Below, in pieces: positions 54,122 through 63,658 of a stretch of DNA of 64,000 nt. Source of the DNA: Myxococcales bacterium (GTDB lineage Bacteria > Myxococcota_A > Polyangia > Polyangiales > Houyiibacteriaceae); NCBI GenBank assembly GCA_019637115.1, contig JAHBWH010000004.1, positions 43,787 to 107,786 of the forward strand, written 5' to 3'. How positions within the stretch are numbered: the first letter of the stretch is position 1; each line of letters opens with the position of its first letter. Position numbers and translations under genes: made by a program. The notes beneath the pieces are model-generated. The model did no database searches and had not been told where the DNA came from. It worked only from the letters and a program-made list of their open reading frames with translations.

Positions 54122-54244
54122 GGAGCGGAGAGGGATGGGGAGCGGAGAGGGATGGGGAGCGGAGAGGGATGGGGAGCGGAGAGGGATGGGGAGCGGAGAG
54201 GGACGGGGAGAGAGGCAGGGCAGGGGCAGGGGCAGGGGCAGGGG
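54122..54244 (+). repeat. 17-bp tandem repeat and G-rich hexamers
   Basis: Five perfect or near-perfect copies of GGAGCGGAGAGGGATGG (54122-54206), then GGGGCA hexamers to about 54244. They fill the end of the 435-bp space between two convergent genes. The rest of that space (53825-54121) shows no gene. The strand asymmetry (almost pure purine) could favour unusual DNA structure. Confidence 0.92.
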
Positions 54245-54259
54245 ACTCTTGCCCAACTT

Positions 54260-55618
54260 TCAGAACGCCGGCCGGATCCGCTTCGCGATACGGAAGGTCA
54301 TCTCCAGCGCCTGGCGGTAGTTCAAGCGCGGGTCGCAGAGGGTCGCGTAGTTCTTCGTGAGGTCGTCCTCCGTCAGGCCGTCCGCGCCGCCCACGCACTC
54401 GGTCACGTCGTCGCCGGTCAGCTCGAAGTGGACGCCGCCGAAGTAGGTGCCCTGCGCCTCGTGCACCGCCATCGCGCCCTCGAGCTCGCTGACGATCGCG
54501 TCGAAGTCGCGCGTCTTGATGCCCTTCTCGGTGCTGATGGTGTTGCCGTGCATCGGGTCGGTCATCCAGAGCACACGGCGGCCGCTCGCCTTCACCGCCT
54601 CGATCAGCGGCGGGAGCCCATCGCGCACGGCCCCCGCGCCCATGCGCGTGATGAGCACGATCTTACCGGGCTCGTCGTCGGGGTTGAGCGTCTCGATCAG
54701 CTCCAGCACCTCCTTCGGGGCCGCCTTGTTGCTCACCTTCACACCCACCGGGTTCCGGATCCCACGGAAGAGCTCGACGTGTGCGCCGTCGAGCTGTCGC
54801 GTCCGCTCCCCGATCCACGGCATGTGGGTGCTGAGGTCGTAGTGGCCCTCGCGGCGCGGGACCCTCCGCACGAGCGCCGACTCGTACCAGAGGTTCAGGC
54901 CCTCGTGGCTCGTGAAGAACTCCACGCGGGTCAGCTCGCTGACCTCGCGCTCGCCGAGCGCCTGCATGAAGCGAAGCGCGTTGCTCACCTCGCCGACGAT
55001 CGTCTCGTACTCCTGGCGCAGCGCGGGAGAGAGCGTCGCGCTCTCGAGGAAGGAGAGGTCCCAATACTCCGGGTGGTGCAGGTCGGCGAAGCCACCTTCG
55101 ACGAGCGACCGGATGAAGTTCAGCGTGAGCCCGGCGTGCTTGTACCCCTCGACCAGCAGCCACGGGTCGGCGCGGCGCGAATTCGGATCGAAGCCGGGCC
55201 GGTTGACCAGGTCCCCGAAGTAGCTCGGCAGGGTGGTGCCCTCGCGCGTCTCGGTCGGCTGGCTCCGCGGCTTCGCGTACTGTCCCGCGAAGCGCCCAAT
55301 GCGGACCACGGGTCGCTTCCCCGCGTGGATGAGCACCATGCTCATCTGCAGGAGGATCTTGAGCTTCGCGGCGATGGGGCCCGGACGGCACTCGGCGATG
55401 CTCTCCGCGCAATCGCCGCCCTGAAGGACGAAGCGGCGCCCCTCCTGCGCATCGGCGAGGAAGCTCCGCAGCTTCTCGATCTCGAAGCTCGTCACCAGCG
55501 GCGGGAGCTGCGCGAGGGTGCCGACGGCCGCCTCGAGCTCGCCCGCGTCATCGTATTGGACCGCCTGCGCCGCCTTGCGGGCTTTCCAGGAGTCGGGGGT
55601 CCAGCTTGACTTGGCCAT
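54260..55618 (-). CDS. Class II (plant-type) DAHP synthase
   Basis: A 452-residue protein with AAAGGG four bases before the ATG. WTPDSWKARKAAQAVQYDD, FVLQGGDCAESIAECRPGPI, RIGRFAGQYAKPRS, GDDVTECVGG and ITRMGAGAVRDGLPPLI are signature blocks of class II 3-deoxy-D-arabino-heptulosonate 7-phosphate synthases, which open the shikimate pathway from phosphoenolpyruvate and erythrose 4-phosphate. Metal-binding Cys (GGDC), His and Asp are present. No other aromatic genes lie nearby. Confidence 0.95.
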   Translation of the reverse strand: MAKSSWTPDSWKARKAAQAVQYDDAGELEAAVGTLAQLPPLVTSFEIEKLRSFLADAQEGRRFVLQGGDCAESIAECRPGPIAAKLKILLQMSMVLIHAGKRPVVRIGRFAGQYAKPRSQPTETREGTTLPSYFGDLVNRPGFDPNSRRADPWLLVEGYKHAGLTLNFIRSLVEGGFADLHHPEYWDLSFLESATLSPALRQEYETIVGEVSNALRFMQALGEREVSELTRVEFFTSHEGLNLWYESALVRRVPRREGHYDLSTHMPWIGERTRQLDGAHVELFRGIRNPVGVKVSNKAAPKEVLELIETLNPDDEPGKIVLITRMGAGAVRDGLPPLIEAVKASGRRVLWMTDPMHGNTISTEKGIKTRDFDAIVSELEGAMAVHEAQGTYFGGVHFELTGDDVTECVGGADGLTEDDLTKNYATLCDPRLNYRQALEMTFRIAKRIRPAF

Positions 55619-55675
55619 GGCCCTTTCATGACATCACGGGAGAAACGGGGCCAGCCGGCGAGCTTTCTCACAGCC

Positions 55676-55930
55676 CCGTCCGGTTCCGAGTCTGGTTCCG
55701 AGTCCGGTTCCGAGTCCGGTTCCGCGTCCGGTTCCGAGTCCGGTTCCGAGTCCGGTTCCGCGTCCCGTTCCGCGTCCGGTTCCGAGTCCGGTTCCGCGTC
55801 CGGTTCCGAGTCCGGTTCCGAGTCCGGTTCCGCCTCCCGTTCCGCGTCCGGTTCCGAGTCCGGTTCCGCGTCCCGTTCCGCGTCCCGTTCCGCGTCCGGT
55901 TCCGCGTCCCGTTCCGCGTCCGCGTCTGGG
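55676..55930 (+). repeat. GGTTCCGAGTCC-type array
   Basis: About 21 units of 12 bp (GGTTCC plus GAGTCC or GCGTCC, with CCGTTCC and CTGG variants). It begins about 60 bp upstream of the DAHP synthase start and lies within the 902-bp divergent spacer to nadA. There is no gene. Promoters for both genes must be outside the array. Confidence 0.92.
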
Positions 55931-56013
55931 TCCGTGCCGTGCGAAGAAGCAAAGCTTCGCTGAGACCTCTCGCGTGGCTGTCCACGCGGACAGAACCCTC
56001 ACGGCCGTTTCTG

Positions 56014-56112
56014 GTCGCGCACGCGCACGCGCACGCGCACGCGCACGTGGACGTACGTGGACGTGGACGTACGTGGACGTAGACGTGGACGGGCACGTGG
56101 ACGTGGACGGGC
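56014..56112 (+). repeat. GCGCAC / GTGGAC hexamer array
   Basis: Five to six CGCGCA units run into GTGGAC units interrupted by GTAC. It is in the same divergent spacer as the two neighbouring arrays. The sequence is self-complementary in part (ACGTGGACGTACGTGGACGT) and could fold. Confidence 0.85.
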
Positions 56113-56258
56113 CCGCGCGCGTACCTACAGCGTTGCGGAGTCGGAGACGGAGCCGATGGGGCTGTCACGAACTTACAGCCCCATCAGCGCCGCGCCGGTG
56201 TGGCGGGGCGTGTCCTCCCCCGGCGTGAGCCGCGCGAAGACGTGCTCCAATCGTCCAC

Positions 56259-56392
56259 GTCCCCAACTACGTCCACGTCCACGTCCACGTCGTCCACGTC
56301 GTTCACGTCGTCCACGTCGTCCACGTCGTCCACGTCGTCCACGTCGTCCACGTCGTCCACGTCGTCCGCGTCGTCCGCGTCCGGATCCGCCA
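56259..56392 (+). repeat. CGTCCA hexamers and CGTCGTCCA nonamers before nadA
   Basis: A run of ACGTCC units followed by nine-base units CGTCGTCCA, ending with GCGTCGTCC. It ends about 128 bp before the nadA ATG and is translated as Ser-Thr/Ser-Ser-Thr if the frame is extended upstream, which is why a longer nadA reading frame is illusory. Confidence 0.9.
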
Positions 56393-56520
56393 CCGGTCCG
56401 AAGCCCCGCGTCCTCCACGAATCGGCGACGGGGCGGTCCTCGGCCGGTCGCGAAATCGGTCATCGCCAGTCATCGCCGCTGGCCCTCGAATTTCCGACCC
56501 GCGGTACTAAGGTGCTCTCC

Positions 56521-58008
56521 ATGGGCAGCTTCCCGTCCCTCCGCATCACGGCCGACGCCTTCCTCCCCGAGGGGACCTTCGCGGAGGCGCAGGCGCGCTA
56601 CCTGCGCCCCGACCCCGCGCTCGTGAAGCAGCTCGCGCACGCGCTGCGCGAGAAGAAGATCGGCGTCGTCGCGCACTTCTACATGGACCCCGAGCTTCAG
56701 GGCGTGCTCTCGGCGGCCCACGCCGGGCAGGTCGGCGACGAGCGCTTCGAGGGCTGGCCTCACGTCCACGTCTCGGACTCCCTGGTGATGGCCGACCGGG
56801 CCGTCGCGATGGCCGAGGCGGGGTGCGAGGCGATCGTCGTCCTCGGCGTCGACTTCATGAGCGAGAACGCGCGCGCGATGCTCGACGCCGGCGGCTTCCC
56901 GCACGTGCCGGTCTACCGCGTCGCGGCCGAGCCCATCGGCTGCTCGCTCGCCGAGAGCGCCGAGAGCGCCGCCTACGACGCCTACCTCGACGAGGCGGCG
57001 CGAGCGCCTCGCCCCCTGCACGTCGTCTACATCAACACGAGCCTCGTCACGAAGGCCAAGGCGCACGCGAAGGTCCCCACGCTCACGTGCACCTCGAGCA
57101 ACGTCGTGCAGTCGGTGCTCCAGGCGGCCGCGCAGATCGAGGGCGTGAACGTCTTCTTCGGCCCCGACACGTACATGGGCGAGAACCTCCGGCACCTCTT
57201 CGAGGCCCTCGCCGGGATGGACGACGACGCCATCCGCGCCGTGCACCCCGCGCACGACGCGAAGACGATCGCGAGCCTGCTCGAGCGCTTCCACTATTTC
57301 GAGCAGGGGAACTGCATCGTGCACCACATGTTCGGCGCGGAGGTGACGGAGACGACCCGCCGCGAGTACCCGGACGCCTTCGTCACCGCGCACCTCGAGG
57401 TGCCGGGCGAGATGTTCCACCTCGGGCTCGAGCACCAGCTCGCGGGCAAGGGCGTCGTCGGGAGCACGGCGGACATCCTCCGCTTCATCACGACGAAGGT
57501 CCGCGAGACCGTCGCCGCTGCGGATCCCTCCGACGCCGCCTACGACGACGCCGCGCGCGCCCCCACCTTGCGCTTCGTGCTCGGCACCGAGGCCGGCATG
57601 ATCACGCCCATCGTCCGTGAGGTGCAGGCGCTCCTCGCCGAGAAGCAGAGCCGCGTGGCGTGCGAGATCATCTTCCCCGTCGCGAGCGAGGCGGTGGCGC
57701 CGACCGGCGACGTCGCGCTCCCCATCGTGCCCGGCGTGCGCGCGGGCGAGGGGTGCACCACCGCGGGCGGCTGCGCGACGTGTCCCTACATGAAGATGAA
57801 CAGCCTCGACGCGCTCCTCGACGTCGTCGCCCAGGTCGGGGAGGCGACGGCCGAGGCCCTCGCGCCCTTCGAGCCCAAGAAGTACGTCGAGCGCATCGGC
57901 GGGCGCACGGCGGCGGACCTCGGCGGCGAGCCGATCCTCTTCATGCGGCATTTCTCGCAGCGGAGCGCCCTGCCCGACGCGCTCGTCGCGCAGATCGAGC
58001 ACCACTAG
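56521..58008 (+). CDS. nadA: Quinolinate synthase NadA
   Basis: A 495-residue protein. VAHFYMDPELQGVL near residue 45, TLTCTSSNVVQ (first cluster Cys), FFGPDTYMGENL, GNCIVHHMF and GCTTAGGCATCPYMKMN near the end provide the three Cys of the 4Fe-4S cluster and the substrate loops. The enzyme condenses iminoaspartate with dihydroxyacetone phosphate to quinolinate for NAD. ATG 56521 gives the normal start; the frame upstream is only repeat-derived Ser/Thr. The protein is longer than E. coli NadA by about 150 residues, with inserts in both halves. Its TAG stop is the junction with a MITE-like element. Confidence 0.93.
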   Translation: MGSFPSLRITADAFLPEGTFAEAQARYLRPDPALVKQLAHALREKKIGVVAHFYMDPELQGVLSAAHAGQVGDERFEGWPHVHVSDSLVMADRAVAMAEAGCEAIVVLGVDFMSENARAMLDAGGFPHVPVYRVAAEPIGCSLAESAESAAYDAYLDEAARAPRPLHVVYINTSLVTKAKAHAKVPTLTCTSSNVVQSVLQAAAQIEGVNVFFGPDTYMGENLRHLFEALAGMDDDAIRAVHPAHDAKTIASLLERFHYFEQGNCIVHHMFGAEVTETTRREYPDAFVTAHLEVPGEMFHLGLEHQLAGKGVVGSTADILRFITTKVRETVAAADPSDAAYDDAARAPTLRFVLGTEAGMITPIVREVQALLAEKQSRVACEIIFPVASEAVAPTGDVALPIVPGVRAGEGCTTAGGCATCPYMKMNSLDALLDVVAQVGEATAEALAPFEPKKYVERIGGRTAADLGGEPILFMRHFSQRSALPDALVAQIEHH

Positions 58009-58170
58009 TGCCCCCAACCCGAAGTTCGTTTCGGGTTGCCGTGGATGATCGGCGTGGAGGTCGTTTGCCGCGCCGACGAAGGACAGGCCAAAGCCTATTC
58101 GAGGAGGTCGGCGAGCGAGATCCGCGTTGAGGGCCGCGGATACCCGGAACGAACTTCGGGTTGGGGGCAC
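58008..58170 (-). mobile_element. 163-bp MITE-like element, copy B
   Basis: Inverted relative to copy A and identical to it at 160 of 163 positions. Begins on the last base of the nadA stop codon. CTAG flanks both ends (58005-58008 and 58170-58173, each sharing a base with the element), which would fit a 4-bp target duplication; copy A has CTAG only at the gene side. It is non-coding. Confidence 0.88.
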
Positions 58171-58217
58171 TAGTGTCGCGCGGCCGAACGGCGGAGGGCT
58201 GCTATGCTCGCGCGCCC

Positions 58218-59123
<906 letters not shown>

Positions 59124-59141
59124 ATCGCCGACCGAGCGGCG

Positions 59142-60227
59142 TCAGCCGTCGACGCCGAGCAGGCGGGGCTCGCGCTCGAGTACGACGCCGAAGCGCTCTT
59201 CGACGCCCCGAACGATCTCGTCCGCGAGGGCGAGCAGCGCGCTCGTCGTCCCGCCGCCGTGATGCACGAGCGCGAGCGCGTGCGCGCTCGAGAGGCCGAC
59301 GTGCCCGCGCCGCGTCCCCTTGGCGAATCCGGCGCGCTCCACGAGCCAGCCCGCCGCGAGCTTCGTGCGGCCCGGACCGCTCGGCCACGAGGGCATCGCG
59401 CCCGCGTCGGGGACGAGCCCCGCCGCGATCGCTCGGCGCGCGACGTCGGCGGCTTGCGCGTCGTCGACGACCGGGTTCGTGAAGAAGCTGCCTGCGCTGC
59501 GGAGGTTCGGATCGTTCGGCGCGGCGTGCGGCGGGAGCACCATCGACTTCGCCCTCCGCAGCGCCAGGACGGCGTCGCGCACCTCGGCGAGCGAGGCGTC
59601 CGCAGGCACCGCGCGCGTGAGCTCCGCGTAGCGCAGCGCGGGCGCGCCGCCGGGCGTCAGCGCGAAGGTCACGTGCGTGACGACGTAGCGCGCCGCCCCC
59701 GCCGCGCCGGCGCGCTTGAACGCGCTGTCGCGGTATCCGAAGCCGCACGCCGACGCCGGCAAGGTCGACGTCTCGAGGGTCTTTCGGTCGAGCACCTCGA
59801 CGCGGACGATCGTCTCCGAGACCTCTTGGCCGTACGCGCCGACGTTCTGGATCGGCGTCGCGCCGACCTGTCCGGGGATGCCAGCGAGGCACTCGATGCC
59901 CGCGAGCCCCTCCGAGACCGCCCACTCGACGAGCTCGTCCCAGGGCTCGCCGGCGGCGACCTTCACCTCGACCTGCCCCGCTTCTCGGCGCGCAACACGC
60001 GCTCGCGTGGCCACGTGCACGACGAGGCCCGGCACGCCCTCGTCCGGGACGACGACGTTCGAGCCGCCGCCGAGGAGGTGCGCGCTCACGCCGTACTCCT
60101 GCGCCCAGCGGAGCGCGTCCCGGAGCGTCGCGTCGTCCTGAGCCACGACGAGGCGCTCGGCGGCGCCCCCGAGCGCGAGCGTCGTGTAGGGCGCGAGCGG
60201 CGCGTCGTGCGTCATCGAGAGCGACAT
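59142..60227 (-). CDS. murB: UDP-N-acetylenolpyruvoylglucosamine reductase MurB
   Basis: A 361-residue protein of the type I form. Start at ATG 60227 (MSLSMTHDAPLAPYTTLALGG); the frame upstream is remnant DNA. LLGGGSNVVVPDEG binds FAD, GIECLAGIPGQVGATPIQNV and YGQEV form the substrate site, CGFGYRDSAFK follows, and RSAGSFFTNPV carries the proton-donating Ser. It makes UDP-MurNAc for peptidoglycan. The gene is isolated from other mur genes. Confidence 0.95.
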   Translation of the reverse strand: MSLSMTHDAPLAPYTTLALGGAAERLVVAQDDATLRDALRWAQEYGVSAHLLGGGSNVVVPDEGVPGLVVHVATRARVARREAGQVEVKVAAGEPWDELVEWAVSEGLAGIECLAGIPGQVGATPIQNVGAYGQEVSETIVRVEVLDRKTLETSTLPASACGFGYRDSAFKRAGAAGAARYVVTHVTFALTPGGAPALRYAELTRAVPADASLAEVRDAVLALRRAKSMVLPPHAAPNDPNLRSAGSFFTNPVVDDAQAADVARRAIAAGLVPDAGAMPSWPSGPGRTKLAAGWLVERAGFAKGTRRGHVGLSSAHALALVHHGGGTTSALLALADEIVRGVEERFGVVLEREPRLLGVDG

Positions 60228-60320
60228 GGCGTGGACATAGCGCGGCAGCGGCCTCCCGCGCACGCGTCGGGTGTGGGCCACATGGTCTGGGGATCGGTCG
60301 ATCGGAGGCGTCGGCGCCCG

Positions 60321-60399
60321 AAGCCTACTCGATGAGGTCGGCGAGCGAGAGCCGCGCCCTTGGCCGCGGATACCGGAAGGAGCTTTGGGTTGGGGGCAC
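60321..60399 (-). mobile_element. Half copy of the 163-bp MITE-like element (copy C)
   Basis: Aligns with the right half of copy B, from AAGCCTA through GAGGTCGGCGAGCGAGA to TTGGGTTGGGGGCAC, with roughly ten differences and a one-base gap. The left terminal repeat is missing. It lies about 95 bp upstream of the murB start, so it may affect that promoter. It is older than copies A and B. Confidence 0.75.
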
Positions 60400-60421
60400 C
60401 ACCGAGTGCGCGCGCGGCTTC

Positions 60422-60505
60422 GTGTACGGGACGCGTTGCGCGACCGCGAGCGCGCGCGCCGAGGGGCCGGTGCACGGGGCGCGTTGGGCCACCGCCGAGC
60501 GCGTC
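60422..60505 (+). repeat. 48-bp imperfect duplication upstream of the PilZ-like gene
   Basis: GTGTACGGGACGCGTTGCGC (60422) recurs as GTGCACGGGGCGCGTTGGGC 48 bases later. Together with the MITE remnant it occupies most of the 469-bp divergent spacer between murB and the PilZ-like gene. No gene is seen there. Confidence 0.6.
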
Positions 60506-60696
60506 GTCGACCGCGAGCCCCTGTGTACGCGCGGACGCGATCGTGAACGGAGGTGCGGGGGGCCATGACACGGATGTCCTGGATCGCGGAGTGAATTGCC
60601 GAGGAGTGACGCGGCGACCCAAGGAGTTACGCGGGCGGCATGTCGATTGCTTAGTACAGCGCCGACGCCATCCGGCGCTCCCCCAGGAGGTGCATC

Positions 60697-61161
60697 ATGG
60701 ACACGCTGCTCGAGCTCATTCACGAGTACCGCACGCTCCGCACGCAGGGGGTCGACGCGGCGACGGATCGCGACGCGCACGCGCGCTTGCTCGGGCTGAG
60801 GCAGCTCCTCGGGGACGGCCACGCGTGGAAGGAAGAGCGCGCGAGCCGTGAGGGGCTCTATCCGGTCCGGTTCACCGTCCAGGGGCGCTTCGCGGCGGGC
60901 GACGTGCGGTTCTTGAACGGGGCTGGGCTCGTGATCGCCTCGAAAGAAGTGCCGAGCGCCGGGGCACGGTTGCTCGTGCGCCTGGACGGCGAGCAGCAGG
61001 CCGTGAGCTACGTCTTCCCCGCCGTCGTCTCGTGGGCACGGCGGAGCGGCTACTTCGGCGTGATCTTCGACGGAGAGCCCGAGCGAGCGGACGAGCGCAG
61101 CTTCGGCGCCTGGGCGCCTGGCGTGCGGCTCGGCGCGCCGTCCGAGCCGATGGTGGCGTAG
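60697..61161 (+). CDS. PilZ-like protein
   Basis: A 154-residue protein with a strong AGGAGGTG eight bases before its ATG. After a 55-residue helical part, YPVRFTVQGRFAAGDVRFLNGAGLVIASKEVPSAGARLLVRL and WARRSGYFGVIFDGEP show the strand order of a PilZ barrel (G-x-x-L-S-x-x-G replaced by NGAGLVIAS; closing G-V-x-F). The RxxxR c-di-GMP motif is not evident, so it may not bind the nucleotide. The diguanylate cyclase gene follows on the same strand. Confidence 0.55.
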   Translation: MDTLLELIHEYRTLRTQGVDAATDRDAHARLLGLRQLLGDGHAWKEERASREGLYPVRFTVQGRFAAGDVRFLNGAGLVIASKEVPSAGARLLVRLDGEQQAVSYVFPAVVSWARRSGYFGVIFDGEPERADERSFGAWAPGVRLGAPSEPMVA

Positions 61162-61283
61162 GGTCCCGACGACAGCGTGGGGGCGACCCTACGATTCGAC
61201 GGCGCGAAGCCGCGCTGAGCCCGCCATCGTTCGTCGCCAGGGCACAACTCTCGGAACGCGCGGTGGTAGGCTGTCACCGAACC

Positions 61284-62462
61284 GTGACCCAGGAAGACCC
61301 GATCGTCGCTTCCCTCCGCGCGGAGAACGCCGCGCTGCGGGGCGCGCTCCGTCTGCTCTCCGAGGTCGCGAACCTCGTCCGAGCGGCCGAGGATCCCGAG
61401 GCGACGGCGTACGCCGTGCTCACGGGGGTGACCGCGGGCGTGGGCCTCGGGATGAATCGCGCGATGCTCTTCGAGAGGGCGCCCGGGGAGCGGCTGACTT
61501 TGGTCGGGAGGGCGGCGGTGGGGCCCTTCGACCGCGAGGAGGCCGACCGCGTCTGGCGCTCGATCGCGGCCGAGCAGCCGAGCCTCGAGACGCTCTACGA
61601 GGCGGGGCTGCGAGGGCGCGACGAGCGCGGGAGGCTCGACGCGCTCGTCCGATCGACCCGCGTGCTCGAGGCCGACCCACCGAACCCGGTGCTGCTCGGC
61701 GCGCGGCGGGTCGTGCACGCCGATGGCGAGGACGACGTCGGCGGCCTCTTCCATCCGCCGACGACGCTCGCCGCGCCGATGCGCGGACGCGAGGGGCTTC
61801 GCGGGGTGCTCGTCGCCGACAACCGCTTCACGGGCGCCGTCCCCGACGCGGTCACGCGCCTCGTCTTCGAGATGGTCGCCGATCACGCCGGTCGGGCGCT
61901 CTTCGCCGCCGAGCGCTTCGCCGCGGTCGCGCGCGAGGCGCGCGTCGACGCGCTCACGGGCCTCGACGTGCGGCGCGTCGGGCTCGCGGCGCTCGAGCAC
62001 TCGGTCGGCGTCGCGCTGACGACCGGGCGACCGCTCGGGTTGCTCGTGCTCGACGTCGACCACTTCAAGCGGGTGAACGACACGTACGGTCACCCCGCCG
62101 GCGACGCGGTGCTCGCCGAGGTCGCGCACCGCATCCGCAACGCCCTGCGGCGCGGGGAGCGCGCGTTCCGGTACGGCGGCGAGGAGGTCGTGGTGATCCT
62201 CGACGACTGCGACGCCGAGGCGGCCCAGCGCGCGGGCGAGCGCCTGCGCGCCACGGTGGCGAGCGGGCCGATCGAGGTCTCGGGCTTCGACGCGCAGGAG
62301 CTCGTCCACATCACGTGCTCGGTCGGCGCCGCCGCCACGCCGCCGGAGCCCGCCGACGCCGACGCGCTCCTGCGCGCGGCGGACGAGGCGCTGCTCTACG
62401 CCAAGCGCCGTGGCCGCGACCGCGTCGCGCGGTCGGACGAGATGGAGGCGTGGACGGGGTAG
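61284..62462 (+). CDS. Diguanylate cyclase with GAF-type sensor domain
   Basis: A 392-residue protein from GTG 61284. After a short coiled coil (RAENAALRGALRLLSEV) a GAF-like domain spans about 30-210 (AYAVLTGVTAGVGLGMNRAMLFE ... GREGLRGVLVADNRF). The GGDEF domain covers 225-385: DALTGLDVRR, LGLLVLDVDHFKRVNDTYGH and RYGGEEVVVIL, with the active GGEE signature (about 298-301). No RxxD inhibitory site is evident. It should make cyclic-di-GMP in response to a cytoplasmic signal; the PilZ-like protein upstream could be an effector. Confidence 0.92.
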   Translation: MTQEDPIVASLRAENAALRGALRLLSEVANLVRAAEDPEATAYAVLTGVTAGVGLGMNRAMLFERAPGERLTLVGRAAVGPFDREEADRVWRSIAAEQPSLETLYEAGLRGRDERGRLDALVRSTRVLEADPPNPVLLGARRVVHADGEDDVGGLFHPPTTLAAPMRGREGLRGVLVADNRFTGAVPDAVTRLVFEMVADHAGRALFAAERFAAVAREARVDALTGLDVRRVGLAALEHSVGVALTTGRPLGLLVLDVDHFKRVNDTYGHPAGDAVLAEVAHRIRNALRRGERAFRYGGEEVVVILDDCDAEAAQRAGERLRATVASGPIEVSGFDAQELVHITCSVGAAATPPEPADADALLRAADEALLYAKRRGRDRVARSDEMEAWTG

Positions 62463-62465
62463 GGC

Positions 62466-62514
62466 CACGGACTCGGACTCGGATTCGGACACGGACTCGG
62501 ACACGGACTCGGAG
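62466..62514 (+). repeat. GACTCG / GACACG hexamer array
   Basis: Eight hexamers of the GGACTC/GGACAC type in the 80-bp gap between the diguanylate cyclase and the convergent exported protein gene. Same core as the other arrays in this region. Confidence 0.85.
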
Positions 62515-62542
62515 GCCAGGTCCACCGCGTCCGAAGCGCCGA

Positions 62543-63268
62543 TCAGGGGCCGAAGCGCAAGGTGTAGGCGTAGCTCACCGAGCCTCCGGTCGGACGGCTC
62601 CCTCGCATGCCCGCGGCGGCCCGCTGGAGGCAGCGCGCGAAGTCCGCGTCACCGACGCGAGCCTGCTCGATGGTCACCCGCTGGACGCGGCCGCCCGCAT
62701 CGACGGTCCACGAGAGGATCACCGTCCCCGCCGCGAGCGCCGCGCGCTCGACGTAGTCGTCGTAGCATTGAGAGAGACGGCTCGCGGCCGAGCGGACCAT
62801 CCCGCGGACGGCGCTCTCGGGCAGCCGCCCCATGCCGTCCACGCGTTCGCCGACCTCGACCCGCACATAGCTCGTGAGCGCGGCGTCGCGTTCGACGACC
62901 TCGGTCGCGGGGTTGACCTCTGCCACCGCGGCGGCCGCGCCGGTCGGGCCTCGCTCGACGACCTGTGGCTCGAGCCGCGCGCTCCGCGGCAAGCACGCGC
63001 GCAGCGCCTCGGCGACACGAACGATCTGCTGCTCGATCGACTCGATGGCGCGGACGGCGTCGGCCCTGACGTCCGCTTGGCTCGCGCCGAGCTGCGCCTG
63101 CGCCTCCCGCAGGAGCTGGACCTGTGTCGCGAGCGCGCGCTGCTGCTGCTCGACGCAAGCGAGATCCTGTGCGGCGCGGCGACGGGCGTCAGCGTCCTGG
63201 GCGTGGACCGGGGTGAGAGAGGCGCCGACGGCAGCCGACGAGAGCGCAAGGACGAGAAGTGCACGCAT
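62543..63268 (-). CDS. Exported protein with AgmX/PglI-type (TonB-like) C-terminal domain
   Basis: A 241-residue protein with signal peptide MRALLVLALSSAAVGASLTPVHAQ. Residues 30-90 form a Gln-rich coiled coil (LACVEQQQRALATQVQLLRE). The C-terminal half (VRGMVRSAASRLSQCYDDYVERAALAAGTVILSWTVDAGGRVQRVTIE through FARCLQRAAAGMRGSRPTGG) is the AgmX/PglI C-terminal domain pattern: paired Cys, G-x-V-x-x-x-W-x-I-x-x-x-G-x-V, and a closing strand. Such proteins link the periplasm to motility or envelope machines in myxobacteria. No partner genes are adjacent. Confidence 0.8.
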   Translation of the reverse strand: MRALLVLALSSAAVGASLTPVHAQDADARRRAAQDLACVEQQQRALATQVQLLREAQAQLGASQADVRADAVRAIESIEQQIVRVAEALRACLPRSARLEPQVVERGPTGAAAAVAEVNPATEVVERDAALTSYVRVEVGERVDGMGRLPESAVRGMVRSAASRLSQCYDDYVERAALAAGTVILSWTVDAGGRVQRVTIEQARVGDADFARCLQRAAAGMRGSRPTGGSVSYAYTLRFGP

Positions 63269-63330
63269 GGGCCAAGCATACGACGTCGAGCGGGCCACGA
63301 AGATTCTCCGGTGTCTCGGGTCGCGATCGA

Positions 63331-63658
63331 TGCGGACCGCGTCCGAGTCCGCGTCCGCGTCCGCGTCCGCGTCCGAGTCCGCGTCCGAGTCGGCGTCCGT
63401 GTCCGTGTCCGTGCCCGTGCCCGTGCCCGTGTCCGTGCCCGTGTCCGTGCCCGTGTCCGTGCCCGTGCCCGTGCCCGTGTCGCATCCACGTCGCGTCCGC
63501 ACTGCATCGGAGTCCGCGTCGCGTCCGCACCGCATCGGACTCCGCGTCGCGTCCGCGTCGGCGTCCGCACCGCGTCGGCGTCCGCACCGGGTCGGCGTCC
63601 GCACCGGGTCGGCGTCCGCACCGCGTCGGCGTCCGCACCGCGTCGGCGTCCGCGCCGC
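63331..63658 (+). repeat. Long GTCC-based hexamer array
   Basis: Runs of GCGTCC, GAGTCC, GTGTCC and GTGCCC hexamers to about 63480, then a degenerate GTCCGCACCGCGTCGGC-type array of longer period to 63658. It begins about 63 bp upstream of the AgmX-type gene start. It is not coding: the open frames seen across it are produced by the repeat. Confidence 0.93.

Noticed and set aside
56200..56520. N-terminal Ser/Thr-rich extension of NadA
   Set aside because: It is the translation of the CGTCCA/CGTCGTCCA repeats; the enzyme core starts at ATG 56521.
63331..63658. CRISPR-like array
   Set aside because: The units are contiguous hexamers without unique spacers of constant length; the same holds for the other arrays.
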